Shown piece after piece: positions 7,620 through 17,044 of a stretch of 64,000 bases of DNA. Every line of letters starts with the position of its first letter. The stretch's first letter is position 1. A program made the translations under genes and the position numbers. The DNA is from JAXMEQ01 sp046348225 (lineage in GTDB: Bacteria; Pseudomonadota; Gammaproteobacteria; Burkholderiales; Burkholderiaceae_C): NCBI GenBank assembly GCA_046348225.1, contig JAXMEQ010000007.1, positions 200,585-264,584 of the forward strand, given 5' to 3'. Under the pieces are notes generated by a model. That model made no database searches, was not told the origin of the DNA, and saw only the letters and a program-made list of their open reading frames with translations.

Positions 7620-9269
7620 TCATGTCATGATCGTCGCAAACCGCCGCGGGCGCCCGGCCCAGGCGGCAGCGGCAAACACCACTGCGGGCAACAGCCATTG
7701 CAGCCAGGCATAGGCCGCCGTCAGCGAGCGCTGGGCGCCGCTGGCCAGCGTCACGGCCTCCGTGGTGACGGTGTTGAAGCGGCCGGCGCCCACGAACAGC
7801 GTGGGCAGGAACTGCGCCACGCTCACGGCAAAACCGACGGCCAGCGCCGCGAGCAAGGCAGCCTTGAGCAGCGGCCATTTGACGCGCAGCAGAAAAGCCC
7901 AGTGCCCCTTGCGCAGGGATGCGGCAATCTGCGCATAGCGCGCGTCAAAGCCCTGGTAGGCCGGGCTCAGCGCAATCAGCACATAGGGCGCCGCGGCCAG
8001 GCTGTGCGCCAGCCACAGGCCGGGCCAGCGGGCGTCGATGCCCCAGGCCAGGCTCAGGCGGTGCAGGCCGACCACCCACAGCACCGAGGGCAGCAGCAGC
8101 GGCAGGTACACCAGCCGGCGCAGGCGGGCGTCCCACGCCGCCGGGGCGCATTCCAGCCAGGCCACGGCCCAGAGCAGGGCGGTCGCGCTGCTCGCCGTGG
8201 CCAGGGCCAGTGTGACCCACAGCGTGCGGGCGCTGGCCCCCACCGATTCCCAGCCTTGCAGGCTGAACGACACTGGCCAGAACTGGGGGAAAGGCCAGAC
8301 GCCCGACACGCTGCCCACCGCCAGGGCCGCCAGCACCGCGCCATACGCGCCCGCCAGCGGCCACAGGTTCCAGGTGCGCGGTTGCGCGGGGCCGGGCCGG
8401 CCCCGCGTACCCCGCACCCAGCGCTGGCGCCAATGCAGCCAGCGCGTCAGTGCCCGCACTGCCAGGGCCGCCAGGCCCACCAGCGCCGCCAGCAGCCAGG
8501 CCGCGGCAGCACCCTGGGCGTTGAGCCCGGGGTCGGCGTCCAGCAGCCACTGCCATGCCAGCACCGCCAGGGTGGGTAGCGAGGTGGGGCCGATCACCAG
8601 CGCCATGTCCACCACCGTGAGGCTGTAGGCCAGCACGGCAATCAGCGGGCCGTTCAGGCGCGGCCAGAGCTGTGGCCACAGCACGCGCCACCAGGCGGCT
8701 TGCCGCGTGTAGCCCATGCTGCGCGCCGCGTCGAGTTCGCGCTCGAGCCGAGTGGCCGTGTCGGCGCGCTGCAGCTGGCTGGCCGCCGCCCAGAGCAGGA
8801 ACGGCACCTCCTTGGCCACCAGCACGGCGATCAGGCCCAGGCCCCACGGGTCCTGCGTGGTGGGCCAGGGCGGTGGCGCCTCGAAGCCCGTGGCCCAGGG
8901 CGACAGCAGGCGCAACAGCCAGCCGCTGGGGGCGATCAGAAACGCCAGGCCAATGGCAAAGGCCGCGTGCGGCACCGCCAGCATGGGCGACAGCACCCGC
9001 ACGCTGCGCTGCCACAGCGGCCCCGGGAAGCTGCCCGCCAGCAGCCAGGCCGTGAGCGCCACCGACAGGGCGGTGGCTGCGACACCGGTCCAGAGGGTCA
9101 TGGCCAGGGCGCGCGGCCATTGCAGGTCCGCCCGCAGCCCCGCCCAGGCGCCCGGGTCCAGCGCGGCGCCGACGGCCGACAGCGTCACCCACAGCAGCGG
9201 CACCGCGATCAGCAGCGCCAGCAGCGCCGCGGTGACCTGGCGCTTTACTGGCCGTAGCGCCGCAGCCAT
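7620..9269 (-). CDS. ynjC: ABC transporter permease, double-length, YnjC-like
   Basis: A 549-aa inner-membrane protein made of two tandem permease units of about six transmembrane helices each, the architecture of YnjC and of ThiP/FbpB. Each half carries an EAA-type loop, for example ERELDAARSMGYTRQAAWWRVLWPQL in the first and DARYAQIAASLRKGHWAFLLRVKWPLL in the second. The start at 9269 overlaps the solute-binding gene by 25 nt, indicating translational coupling. It forms the transport channel with the YnjB- and YnjD-like neighbours. Confidence 0.85.
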   Translation of the reverse strand: MAAALRPVKRQVTAALLALLIAVPLLWVTLSAVGAALDPGAWAGLRADLQWPRALAMTLWTGVAATALSVALTAWLLAGSFPGPLWQRSVRVLSPMLAVPHAAFAIGLAFLIAPSGWLLRLLSPWATGFEAPPPWPTTQDPWGLGLIAVLVAKEVPFLLWAAASQLQRADTATRLERELDAARSMGYTRQAAWWRVLWPQLWPRLNGPLIAVLAYSLTVVDMALVIGPTSLPTLAVLAWQWLLDADPGLNAQGAAAAWLLAALVGLAALAVRALTRWLHWRQRWVRGTRGRPGPAQPRTWNLWPLAGAYGAVLAALAVGSVSGVWPFPQFWPVSFSLQGWESVGASARTLWVTLALATASSATALLWAVAWLECAPAAWDARLRRLVYLPLLLPSVLWVVGLHRLSLAWGIDARWPGLWLAHSLAAAPYVLIALSPAYQGFDARYAQIAASLRKGHWAFLLRVKWPLLKAALLAALAVGFAVSVAQFLPTLFVGAGRFNTVTTEAVTLASGAQRSLTAAYAWLQWLLPAVVFAAAAWAGRPRRFATIMT

Positions 9270-10450
9270 TCACGCTCCAGCGGCTCGACCCAACTGCCGT
9301 GCGGCTCCAGGATGACGGGCACCGTCTGCTCCACCTGGCCGGGCGCGGGCCGGGTGCCGAAGCGGGCGCGCTCACTGGCGGGCAGCTTGTCCAGCGCCAG
9401 CACGGTCGGGTCGCCCCAGACGCTGATGTCCGCCTTGCGTGCCTGGGCTTCAGGCGACAGCAGAAAATTGATGAACACCTGCGCGCCCTCTTTGGCATTC
9501 GCGTTGAACGGAATGGCCAGGAAGTGGGTGTTGCCGATGGCCCCGCCCGCCATCTGCCAGGCGTACACCGTCTCGGCCTGGCGTTTGGCCGCCACCTCGT
9601 TGGCCGCTTCGTTGGGGTTGAAGGCCAGCGCGATCATCAGCTCGCCGTCGGCCACCATCTGGCGGATCGCCGCTGGCGTGGCCGGGAACTGCCGGCCGCT
9701 GCGCCACAGGTGCGGGTGCAGGGCGTCGAGGTATGACCACAAGGGCGCCGTGGCTGGCGCAAAGGCGTCGGGGGTGACTGGCTTGTAGAGGGCGCTGCGG
9801 TCCGCATTCAGCTCCACCAGCGCCTGCTTCAGGAAGGTGGTGCCAATGAAAGCCGGCGGGCGCGGGTAGCTCAGGCGCCCCGGGTTGGCGCGCGCGAAGT
9901 CGGCCAGCGCGGCCATGCTGCGCGGCGGGCTGGGCACACGCTTGCGGTCGGCGTACAGGGTGAACTGGGCCATGCCCCAGGGCGCCTCCAGCCCGTCCAC
10001 CGGCTCCGAAAAGTCCATGCGCGTCGTCGGCTTGCCGATGACATCGACATACTGGAAACCGGGCAGGCTCTCGGCAAACGGGCCAAACAGCAGGCCTTCG
10101 CGCTTCATGGTGAGGAAGTTCTCGCCATTGATCCACACGGCATCCACCGTGCCCCCGCTGAGCTTGCCAGCGGCCTTTTCGCTGCGCACGCGCTTCACGG
10201 CTTCCGCTGTGTCGGTCAGCTTCACATGCTCGACCTGCACGCCATGGCGGCGGCTGACTTCGGCCGCCGCCCACTGGATGAACGCGTTGGTGCGGTCGCC
10301 GCCGCCCCAGGCGTTGAAGAACACCTTCTGGCCCCGCGCCCGCGCCTCGATGGTGGCCCAGGGTGTGCCGGTCTGGGCCCACAGCGGCAGGCTGGTGGTG
10401 GTGGCGATCAGGCCCAGGGCCTGGCGGCGGGAAACGAGCGGGTGGTTCAT
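9245..10450 (-). CDS. ynjB: ABC transporter solute-binding protein, YnjB-like
   Basis: A 401-aa periplasmic binding protein. The N-terminus MNHPLVSRRQALGLIATTT has a twin-arginine-like RR and a hydrophobic core, then the WAQ cleavage region. The mature part has the YnjB hallmarks VFFNAWGGGDRTNAFIQW, AVWINGENF and GTTFLKQAL. I chose ATG 10450; an upstream in-frame TTG at 10465 is possible. It is first gene of ynjBCD and follows ftsY's 3' end in the same direction across about 77 nt, so an own promoter is likely. The ligand is unknown; the family is distantly related to thiamin-binding proteins. Confidence 0.85.
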   Translation of the reverse strand: MNHPLVSRRQALGLIATTTSLPLWAQTGTPWATIEARARGQKVFFNAWGGGDRTNAFIQWAAAEVSRRHGVQVEHVKLTDTAEAVKRVRSEKAAGKLSGGTVDAVWINGENFLTMKREGLLFGPFAESLPGFQYVDVIGKPTTRMDFSEPVDGLEAPWGMAQFTLYADRKRVPSPPRSMAALADFARANPGRLSYPRPPAFIGTTFLKQALVELNADRSALYKPVTPDAFAPATAPLWSYLDALHPHLWRSGRQFPATPAAIRQMVADGELMIALAFNPNEAANEVAAKRQAETVYAWQMAGGAIGNTHFLAIPFNANAKEGAQVFINFLLSPEAQARKADISVWGDPTVLALDKLPASERARFGTRPAPGQVEQTVPVILEPHGSWVEPLEREWLRRYGQ

Positions 10451-10527
10451 CGTACGGGGCAGCAAAGTGGCGTGGCAGTGACGGCAATACGTGGGTCGGC
10501 GCCGGCCGGATGTTCTTACCGCCGCGC

Positions 10528-11553
10528 TCAGGCCAGCAAGGCCTGAGCGAACTCGCGGGCGTTGAAGGTTTCCAGGTCTTCGAGCTTTTCGCCCACGCCA
10601 ATGAAGTACACCGGCACCGGCCGTTCCTGTGAAATGGCGGCCAGCACGCCGCCCTTGGCAGTGCCGTCGAGCTTGGTGACGATCAGGCCGGTGAGCTGCA
10701 GCGCGTCGTCGAAGGCCTTGACCTGCGTCACTGCGTTCTGGCCGGTGTTGCCGTCAATCACCAGCAGCACCTCGTGCGGGGCGGTGGCATCGGCCTTGGT
10801 GACGACGCGCTTGATCTTCTTCAGCTCCTCCATCAGGTGCAACTGGGTGGGCAGGCGGCCGGCCGTGTCCACCAGCACCACGTCGCGGCCCCGGGCCTTG
10901 CCGGCGGCCACGGCGTCAAAGCTCACGGCGGCCGGGTCGCCGCCTTCCTGGCTGATGATTTCCACGGTGTTGCGGTCGGCCCAGACGCCGAGCTGCTCGC
11001 GCGCCGCCGCGCGGAAGGTGTCGGCCGCCGCCAGCAGCACCGTGGCGCCGTCGTTGGCCAGGTGCCTGGTGAGCTTGCCGATAGAGGTGGTCTTTCCCGC
11101 GCCATTGACGCCTGCCACCATGACCACAGTGGGCTTGTGCTCGCCGATCACCAGCGTCTTTTCCAGCGGCTTGAGCAGCTGCGTCAGGGCTTCAATGAGC
11201 AGGTTGCGCACCTGCACCGGGTGGTCGGCGCCGGTCTCGCGCACGCGGCGCTTCACGTCGTCCAGCAGTTGTTGCGTGGCCTTGACGCCGGTGTCGGCCA
11301 TCAGCAGGGCGGACTCGAGCTCTTCGTAGAGTTCGTCGTCAATCTTCGCGCCGCTGAACACCGCCGAGATGCTGGAGCCGGTCTTGCGCAGGCCCGACTT
11401 GAGCTTGTCGATCCAGCGCTCGCGCTCGACGGCGGCAGGCGCCGCCTCGGGCACCTCGATCGGCGCCACCAGCGCACTGCCGATCAGCGCGCCCGCGGGT
11501 GGCGCCGCGGTGGCGGCAGGGCTGGGGGCTTTTTTGCGAAAGAAACTGAACAT
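10528..11553 (-). CDS. ftsY: Signal recognition particle receptor FtsY
   Basis: A 341-aa SRP receptor GTPase that docks ribosome-SRP complexes at the inner membrane. After a short acidic/alanine-rich A region (about 1-50) comes the NG domain: G1 GVNGAGKTTSIGKL, DTFRAAAREQL (insertion box), DTAGRLPTQ (G3) and TKLDGTAKGG (G4/closing). The ATG at 11553 (MFSFFRKK) is preferred over an upstream in-frame start because MFxFF(R/K)KK is the common FtsY beginning. It is divergent from the M16 peptidase pair with only 29 nt between starts, an arrangement common in Burkholderiales. Confidence 0.96.
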   Translation of the reverse strand: MFSFFRKKAPSPAATAAPPAGALIGSALVAPIEVPEAAPAAVERERWIDKLKSGLRKTGSSISAVFSGAKIDDELYEELESALLMADTGVKATQQLLDDVKRRVRETGADHPVQVRNLLIEALTQLLKPLEKTLVIGEHKPTVVMVAGVNGAGKTTSIGKLTRHLANDGATVLLAAADTFRAAAREQLGVWADRNTVEIISQEGGDPAAVSFDAVAAGKARGRDVVLVDTAGRLPTQLHLMEELKKIKRVVTKADATAPHEVLLVIDGNTGQNAVTQVKAFDDALQLTGLIVTKLDGTAKGGVLAAISQERPVPVYFIGVGEKLEDLETFNAREFAQALLA

Positions 11554-11582
11554 TGAGGCGCTTTTTAGAATCACACGATTCT

Positions 11583-12986
11583 ATGAAACACCCCTTGTCG
11601 CGTCTGTTGGCGGTCTTTTCCCTGGCACTGCCGCTGTGCTTTGCGCCGTCCGCCGGCGCCCAGGCGCCTGCCAAAGTCGAGCAGTTCACCCTGCCCAACG
11701 GGTTGACGGTGATCGTCAAGCCCGACCGCCGGGCGCCGACGGCGGTGCACATGCTGTGGGTGCGCGTGGGCGCCATGGACGAGGTGGACGGCACCAGCGG
11801 CGTGGCCCATGTGCTGGAGCACATGATGTTCAAGGGCACGCCCGAGCTGGGCGTGGGCGAGTTCTCGCGCCGGGTCGCGGCCCTGGGCGGGCGTGAAAAT
11901 GCCTTCACCGCGCGCGATTACACCGGCTACTTCCAGCAGATCCCGGCCGGCCGGCTGGAGGACGTGATGAAGCTCGAGGCCGACCGCTTTGCCCGCAACC
12001 AGTGGGCCGACGAGGAGTTCCGCAAGGAAATCGAGGTGGTCAAGGAAGAGCGCCGCCTGCGCACCGAAGACAGCCCCCGCGCGCTGCTGTACGAGCAGCT
12101 CAATGCGGCAGCGTTCATCGCTTCGCCCTACCGCCGCCCGATCGTGGGCTGGATGAGTGACCTGGACGCCATGACGCCGGCGGACGTGCGCGCCTTCTAC
12201 CAGCAGTGGTACACACCCGCCAATGCCGCCGTGGTGGTGGCCGGCGATGTGGATGTGGCCGAGGTCCGGCGGCTGGCCGAGAAGTACTACGGCTCGGTGC
12301 CGGCGCGCGCCGTGCCACCGCGCAAGCCGCGCGCCGAGCCCGCCCAGCAGGGCATTCGCCGCATCGAGTTCAAGGCGCCCGCCGAGCAGGCCTATGTGGG
12401 GCTGGCCTTCAAGGTGCCGCAGCTGGCCACGTTCGAGCCGTCCGCCGAGGCCGATGACGCGCTGGCGCTGACGGTCCTTTCGGCGGTGCTGGACGGCTAC
12501 ACCGGTGCCCGCCTGGGCCGCGCACTGGAGCAGGGCCCTGACCGCGTGGCCGACAGTGCCGGCGCCTGGAACGGTCTGTGGGGCCGCGGCCCGCAGCTGT
12601 TTGTGCTGGACGGCGTGCCGGCGCCGGGCAAGACGCCCGAGCAGGTGGAAGCGGCGCTGCGCGAGCAGGTGGCACGCGTGGCCCGCGAGGGCGTGACCGA
12701 GGCCGAACTCAACCGCGTCAAGACCCGCTGGGTCGCGGGCGAGGTGTACAAGCTCGACTCGGTGATGAACCAGGCCCGCGAGCTGGGCAGCCAGTGGGCG
12801 CTGGGCTTGCCGCTGGATGCCGGCGAGCGGCTGATCCAGCGCCTGCGCGCCGTCACGGCGCAGCAGGTGCAGGCCGTGGCCGCCAAATACTTCGGCGACG
12901 ACCAGCTCACCGTGGCGGTGCTGCGCCCGCAGCCGCCCGACAAGACCCGCAAGCCCCGTACACCGCCGCCCGGCTTTCGCCACTGA
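11583..12986 (+). CDS. M16 family zinc metallopeptidase, catalytic partner
   Basis: A 467-aa secreted pitrilysin-family protease. A signal peptide (MKHPLSRLLAVF..., cleavage near GAQA) leads to the inverted zinc motif HVLEH at 76-80, with the distal glutamate in EEFRKEIEVVKEERR. A second, non-catalytic M16 domain follows (about 190-440). It is followed after 16 nt by a second M16 protein lacking the zinc motif, and such pairs form heterodimeric periplasmic proteases. It is divergent from ftsY. The substrate is unknown. Confidence 0.9.
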   Translation: MKHPLSRLLAVFSLALPLCFAPSAGAQAPAKVEQFTLPNGLTVIVKPDRRAPTAVHMLWVRVGAMDEVDGTSGVAHVLEHMMFKGTPELGVGEFSRRVAALGGRENAFTARDYTGYFQQIPAGRLEDVMKLEADRFARNQWADEEFRKEIEVVKEERRLRTEDSPRALLYEQLNAAAFIASPYRRPIVGWMSDLDAMTPADVRAFYQQWYTPANAAVVVAGDVDVAEVRRLAEKYYGSVPARAVPPRKPRAEPAQQGIRRIEFKAPAEQAYVGLAFKVPQLATFEPSAEADDALALTVLSAVLDGYTGARLGRALEQGPDRVADSAGAWNGLWGRGPQLFVLDGVPAPGKTPEQVEAALREQVARVAREGVTEAELNRVKTRWVAGEVYKLDSVMNQARELGSQWALGLPLDAGERLIQRLRAVTAQQVQAVAAKYFGDDQLTVAVLRPQPPDKTRKPRTPPPGFRH

Positions 12987-13002
12987 CGCCTGAAGGCCAT
13001 TC

Positions 13003-14364
13003 ATGACATTCCGATTTGCTATCAAAAAAATAGCGCCTCACGCAGTATTGGCGGGGGTTTTGGGCCTTTTTGGCATGAGCCTTGGGCACGCGGCACTGCC
13101 CTTGCAGCAGTTTGCGTTGCCCAGTGGCGCGCAGGTGTGGCTGGCCGAAAGCCCCGGTATCCCGATGGTGGACGTGCAGATCGACTTCGACGCCGGCAGC
13201 CGCCGCGACCCGGCGGCGCAGGCCGGCCTGGCCAGCGCCACCGCGTCGATGATGTCCCGCGGCCTGCTGGCCCGCAGCGGCGAGCCGGCCCTGGACGAAA
13301 ACGCCCTGAGCGAGGCCTGGGCCGATCTGGGTGCCTCGTTCGGCGGCAGCGCGGGCAGCGACCGCATGAGCTTCGGCCTGCGCTCGCTCACCTACCCCGA
13401 CCTGCTGGCGCGCGCCGCCCGGCTGGCTGCACGCCAGCTGGCCGAGCCGGCGTTTCCGGCGGACATCTGGCAGCGCGACCGCGAACGCACCATCGCCTCG
13501 CTCAAGGAGGCCAACACGCGGCCGGCCACGCTGGCGGCGCAGACCTGGGCCAAAGCCGTGTACGGCGACCACCCCTACGGCCAGGAGATGACCGAAGCCA
13601 CGCTGCAACGCATCAGCGTGGCAGACATGCAGGCGCTGCATGCGCGCATGCTGGTGCCCTGCCGGGCCAAGGTGAGCATCGTGGGGGCGGTCACGCGCGC
13701 ACAGGCTGAAACACTGGTCAACACACTGCTGTCACGGCTGCCCGCCAGCACGCCGCAGCGCTGCGCACCGCTGCCGCCGGTGGCCGAGGTGGCGCCGCTG
13801 GCGCAGGCCAGCGAGCAGCGCCTGCCGTTCGAGTCGGCCCAGGCGCATGTGCTGATTGGCCAGCCCGGCTTTCGCCGGGCCGACCCGGATTACTTTCCAC
13901 TGATCGTGGGCAACTACATCCTGGGCGGTGGCGGCTTTGTGTCACGCCTGAGCACCGAGGTGCGCGAAAAGCGCGGCCTGAGCTACAGCGTGTACAGCTA
14001 CTTTGCACCTGGCCTGCACGCCGGCGCCTTCACCATCGGGCTGCAAACCCGGCCCGACCAGGCCACGCAGGCGGTACAGGTGGTGCGCGAGGTGCTGGAG
14101 CGGTTTGTGGCCGATGGCCCGACCGAGGCCGAACTCCAGGCCGCCAAGGACAACCTGGTGGGCGGCTTCGCGCTGCGCATCGACACCAACCGCAAGCTGC
14201 TGGACAACATTGCCGGCATCGCCTGGAACGGGCTGCCGCTGGACTACCTGAACACCTGGACCCAGCAGGTCAGCAAAGTGACCGTGGCCGACATCCGCGC
14301 GGCCGTGGCCCGCAAGCTGCAGCCCGCGCGCATGGCCACCGTGGTGGTCGGCGCTGCGCCCTGA
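13003..14364 (+). CDS. M16 family peptidase-like protein, non-catalytic partner
   Basis: A 453-aa secreted M16-fold protein without an HxxEH motif: the equivalent region reads AGLASATASMM. This is typical of the beta-type subunit of M16 pairs; RExR-like residues REKRGLSYSVYSYF (about 321-334) are kept. Its signal peptide (MTFRFAIKKIAPHAVLAGVLG..., cleavage near GHA) is encoded by a 54-nt dispersed repeat starting at codon 6. It is co-transcribed with the catalytic partner 16 nt upstream. It presumably binds substrate or stabilises the peptidase. Confidence 0.88.
   Translation: MTFRFAIKKIAPHAVLAGVLGLFGMSLGHAALPLQQFALPSGAQVWLAESPGIPMVDVQIDFDAGSRRDPAAQAGLASATASMMSRGLLARSGEPALDENALSEAWADLGASFGGSAGSDRMSFGLRSLTYPDLLARAARLAARQLAEPAFPADIWQRDRERTIASLKEANTRPATLAAQTWAKAVYGDHPYGQEMTEATLQRISVADMQALHARMLVPCRAKVSIVGAVTRAQAETLVNTLLSRLPASTPQRCAPLPPVAEVAPLAQASEQRLPFESAQAHVLIGQPGFRRADPDYFPLIVGNYILGGGGFVSRLSTEVREKRGLSYSVYSYFAPGLHAGAFTIGLQTRPDQATQAVQVVREVLERFVADGPTEAELQAAKDNLVGGFALRIDTNRKLLDNIAGIAWNGLPLDYLNTWTQQVSKVTVADIRAAVARKLQPARMATVVVGAAP
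13018..13071 (+). repeat. 54-nt dispersed repeat, copy A, inside a signal-peptide coding region
   Basis: Begins GCTATC-N6-ATAGCG, then CCTCACGCAGTATTGG and a GGGG tract, as in the other seven copies in this window, with no gaps. Read from GCT in frame it encodes AIKKIAPHAVLAGVLGLF, the hydrophobic core of the second M16 protein's signal peptide. Copies B, C and D are used in the same frame in three other genes. Confidence 0.85.
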
Positions 14365-14531
14365 GGCGGCCCGTACGCGTGAACAAGTCGACAAGCAGCG
14401 ACACAGCGTGTCATAAGATGTAACGCATGCGTCTTTTGACTTGCGCTTGAAACCATCGCGCAGTACATAAAAGACATGGCCTCGCCGATGCGCGCCGGAT
14501 GTGCCGGGCGCCCGCGGGTTACAGATTCAAC

Positions 14532-15113
14532 ATGTCGATACTCAAGAGTCTTTTTTCTTCGAAAGAGGCCCCGAAGTCGGGGCCCGAGACCGCGCCGGTC
14601 AAGATGAACCTTGAAGAGCGCATGGCGTTCCGCCGTGAAATGCTCTACGAGGCCATCAAGGTCACGATGCAGGCCAGCGGCATCCTGTCGGGCAGCTACA
14701 AGTTCCGTGTGGTGCGCAACGACAAGCGCGGCCACCAGTACTCGGTGATGATGGACCTGTCCACCGATTTCATGCACAACCGAGAGGGCCAGCCCGAGCA
14801 GCTCCACGCCGTGGGCGCAGCGCTGGCCAAAAATGCCATGCAGCGCTACGGGCTGGTTGTCAGTGGCGTTTACTGGCGCGTCAACGAGCAGATGCAGGGC
14901 TTTGACCGCAGCCGGCCTGAGCCCGCGCCCGCCGCCGCTGTGCCAGAGACGCTCACGCCGCGCCAGAAGTACGAACGTGCCACCGCCGAAGAGCTCGCCG
15001 CTTTCGAGGCGGCTTGGCAGAAGGGGCAGGAACTTCACGTGGGTGACCGCATCTATTCGTCGGACCTGGCCCCCCTGACCGGCGACACCAACGACGACGA
15101 CAGCCGGCGCTGA
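14532..15113 (+). CDS. Conserved-looking hypothetical protein
   Basis: A 193-aa soluble protein beginning MSILKSLFSSKE. There is a charged helical segment (NLEERMAFRREMLYEAIKV), a mixed strand region with KFRVVRNDKRGHQYSVMMDL, and an acidic tail after a proline/alanine linker. I recognise no domain. It lies 167 nt after the M16 pair and 65-80 nt before rsmD, all in the same direction. A -35/-10-like pair (TTGCGC, TACATA, 17 nt apart, about 14442-14470) could drive it separately. No function is proposed. Confidence 0.75.
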   Translation: MSILKSLFSSKEAPKSGPETAPVKMNLEERMAFRREMLYEAIKVTMQASGILSGSYKFRVVRNDKRGHQYSVMMDLSTDFMHNREGQPEQLHAVGAALAKNAMQRYGLVVSGVYWRVNEQMQGFDRSRPEPAPAAAVPETLTPRQKYERATAEELAAFEAAWQKGQELHVGDRIYSSDLAPLTGDTNDDDSRR

Positions 15114-15178
15114 CCAGCCCGGCCTGCGCGGCACCGCCGTGTGGTGACGTGGCATAGTCGTGCCACCGGCACCGCGCC

Positions 15179-15781
15179 ATGGCAGTCGAATCCAGCATGA
15201 AGACAGACCGAGCCGCGCCCTCCACGGCGCGCCATGAAATCCGCATCATTGGGGGCCAGTGGAAGCGCAGCAAGTTGCCGGTGGCCGACAAGCCCGGCCT
15301 GCGCCCCACGCCCGACCGGGTGCGCGAAACACTGTTCAACTGGCTCGGGCAGGACCTGACGGGCTGGCGCTGTGTGGATGCGTTTGCCGGCACCGGGGCC
15401 CTGGGCTTTGAAGCCGCTTCGCGCGGCGCGGCGGCGGTGCACATGTTCGAGCAGGACGCAGCGCTGGTAACCCAGTTGCGCGCGGTGCAGGCGCGCCTGT
15501 CGGCCAGCGCGGTGGTGGTGGCGCGCGGCGACGGCGTGGCCGGGCTGCGCAGCACCCCCGCGGGCTCGGCCGACCTGGTGTTTCTGGACCCGCCCTTTGC
15601 GGCCGACCTGTTTGACGACGCGCTGCGTGCCAGCGTGCCGGCGCTGGCGGCCACGGGCCTGGTGTACCTGGAGGCACCGCAGCCCTGGACGGACGAACGG
15701 CTCGCCCCCCTGGGCCTGTGCGTGCGGCGGCACCTGAAGGCGGGCGCCGTTCATGCCCACCTGCTGCAACGCGCGTCATAA
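15179..15781 (+). CDS. rsmD: 16S rRNA (guanine966-N2)-methyltransferase RsmD
   Basis: A 200-aa SAM-dependent methyltransferase that modifies G966 of 16S rRNA in the 30S subunit. Visible are the RsmD opening IRIIGGQWKRSKLPV, the PTPDRVRETLFNWL block, the SAM-binding DAFAGTGALGFEAASRGA motif and the catalytic DPPF in LVFLDPPFAADLF. An alternative start at 15197 (MKTD) would trim six residues and fits homologues equally well. coaD follows after 31 nt, the usual order. Confidence 0.93.
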   Translation: MAVESSMKTDRAAPSTARHEIRIIGGQWKRSKLPVADKPGLRPTPDRVRETLFNWLGQDLTGWRCVDAFAGTGALGFEAASRGAAAVHMFEQDAALVTQLRAVQARLSASAVVVARGDGVAGLRSTPAGSADLVFLDPPFAADLFDDALRASVPALAATGLVYLEAPQPWTDERLAPLGLCVRRHLKAGAVHAHLLQRAS

Positions 15782-15812
15782 TGCGTCGCAACAAAACGGT
15801 TGAGGAGAGCCC

Positions 15813-16313
15813 ATGGCCCATAACGTGATTGCCGTCTACCCCGGTACGTTCGACCCGATGACGCTGGGCCATGAAGACGTGGTGCGGCGGGCCACCCAGC
15901 TGTTTGACCGGGTCATCGTGGCGGTGGCGGCCGGGCACCACAAGAAAGCCATGTTCACGCTGCAGGAGCGCATCGAGATGGCGCGCGAAGTCGTCAAGGA
16001 CTACCCGCAGGTGGAGGTGGAGAGTTTCTCGGGCCTGCTGCGCGACTTTGTGGTCGCGCGTGGCGGCAAGGCCATGGTGCGCGGCCTGCGCGCCGTGACC
16101 GACTTTGACTACGAGTTCCAGCTCGCCGGCATGAACCGCAGCCTGATGCCCGAAGTCGAGACGGTGTTCCTCACGCCCAGCGACAAGTTCCAGTTCATCA
16201 GCAGCACCTTTGTGCGCGAGATTGCCGTGCTCGGCGGCGAGGTGGACAAGTTCGTCTCGCCCACCGTCCAGCGGCGCCTGGCGGAGAAGGTGCGCAGCCT
16301 GGGCCGCGAATAG
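15813..16313 (+). CDS. coaD: Phosphopantetheine adenylyltransferase CoaD
   Basis: A 166-aa enzyme making dephospho-CoA from 4'-phosphopantetheine and ATP, the penultimate step of CoA synthesis. Motifs: AVYPGTFDPMTLGHEDV, with the nucleotidyltransferase TxGH at 17-20, RGLRAVTDFDYEFQLAGMN and the late FISSTFVRE. The length is normal for the family. GAGGAG lies 6 nt upstream of the ATG. It is co-directional with rsmD. Confidence 0.97.
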   Translation: MAHNVIAVYPGTFDPMTLGHEDVVRRATQLFDRVIVAVAAGHHKKAMFTLQERIEMAREVVKDYPQVEVESFSGLLRDFVVARGGKAMVRGLRAVTDFDYEFQLAGMNRSLMPEVETVFLTPSDKFQFISSTFVREIAVLGGEVDKFVSPTVQRRLAEKVRSLGRE

Positions 16314-16315
16314 CG

Positions 16316-17017
16316 TCAGGCCACCCGCGCCAGCCACGCCGCCAGCGCGGCGTTCACTTCGGCGGGTTTTTCCATCGTCAGCATGTGGCCGCAGCGCGGC
16401 ACCAGCACCAGCTCGGCACCGGGCACCAGCGCCGCAATCTCGTGCGAGCAGTCGGGCGGCGTCAGCTGGTCGGCGTCCCCACACATCACCAGCGTCGGGC
16501 AACGAAGCTGCGGCAAGTGCCGCCGTGCGTCGGGCCGGGCCATGATGGCGCGGTTCTGGCGGATCAGGCGCTCGGCGCCCGCGTCCAGCACAAATTCAAG
16601 ATAAGTCTGCACAAGATGCGGCTCGCGCGCGTGGTCGGGGTGGAAGGCCAGCGCCACGTTGGGCTCGATCACCTCACGCACCTGCCCGCGTGCGAACTGC
16701 ACGATGGCGCCTTCGCGCAGGGTGCGCATGTCGTCCGTCTCGGGCCGGGCGTTGGTGCCCAGCAGCGCCAGCGCGCGGATGCGCTGCGGCGCCTGGCGCG
16801 CGGCCTCCATGGCAATGATGCCGCCCATGGAGGCACCACAGAGCACCAGCTCGCCACCATGCTGCGCCAGCAAGGCCGCGGCCATGGCCTCGATGCTGTC
16901 TTCTTGCTGGTGCGCATCGGCCACGCGCGGGCGCCAGGGCGAGGCCAGCGCGTCCAGCTGGGCCTGCCACATGCGCGCATCGGCCGCGAGGCCGGGAATC
17001 AGGATCAACGAGCTCAT
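16316..17017 (-). CDS. Alpha/beta hydrolase
   Basis: A 233-aa cytoplasmic alpha/beta-hydrolase. The nucleophile elbow is GASMGG (S63), the acid is in MCGDADQLTPP and the histidine in PRCGHMLTMEKP. The start ATG at 17017 gives MSSLILIPGLAADARMW; the frame stays open far upstream but only across the neighbouring gene's antisense. It resembles pimeloyl-ester or enol-lactone hydrolases in size, but the substrate cannot be deduced. It converges on coaD (2 nt between stops) and diverges from the histidine phosphatase by 27 nt. Confidence 0.85.
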   Translation of the reverse strand: MSSLILIPGLAADARMWQAQLDALASPWRPRVADAHQQEDSIEAMAAALLAQHGGELVLCGASMGGIIAMEAARQAPQRIRALALLGTNARPETDDMRTLREGAIVQFARGQVREVIEPNVALAFHPDHAREPHLVQTYLEFVLDAGAERLIRQNRAIMARPDARRHLPQLRCPTLVMCGDADQLTPPDCSHEIAALVPGAELVLVPRCGHMLTMEKPAEVNAALAAWLARVA

Positions 17018-17044
17018 GCGCCAATTCTGCCGGGATAATCGGGC

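Noticed and set aside
6828..8579. 583-codon open frame on the plus strand
   Set aside because: Antisense to the YnjC/YnjD-like genes, which have clear ABC motifs.
11571..13025. 484-codon open frame on the minus strand
   Set aside because: It lies opposite the catalytic M16 peptidase and has His/Arg-rich shadow composition.
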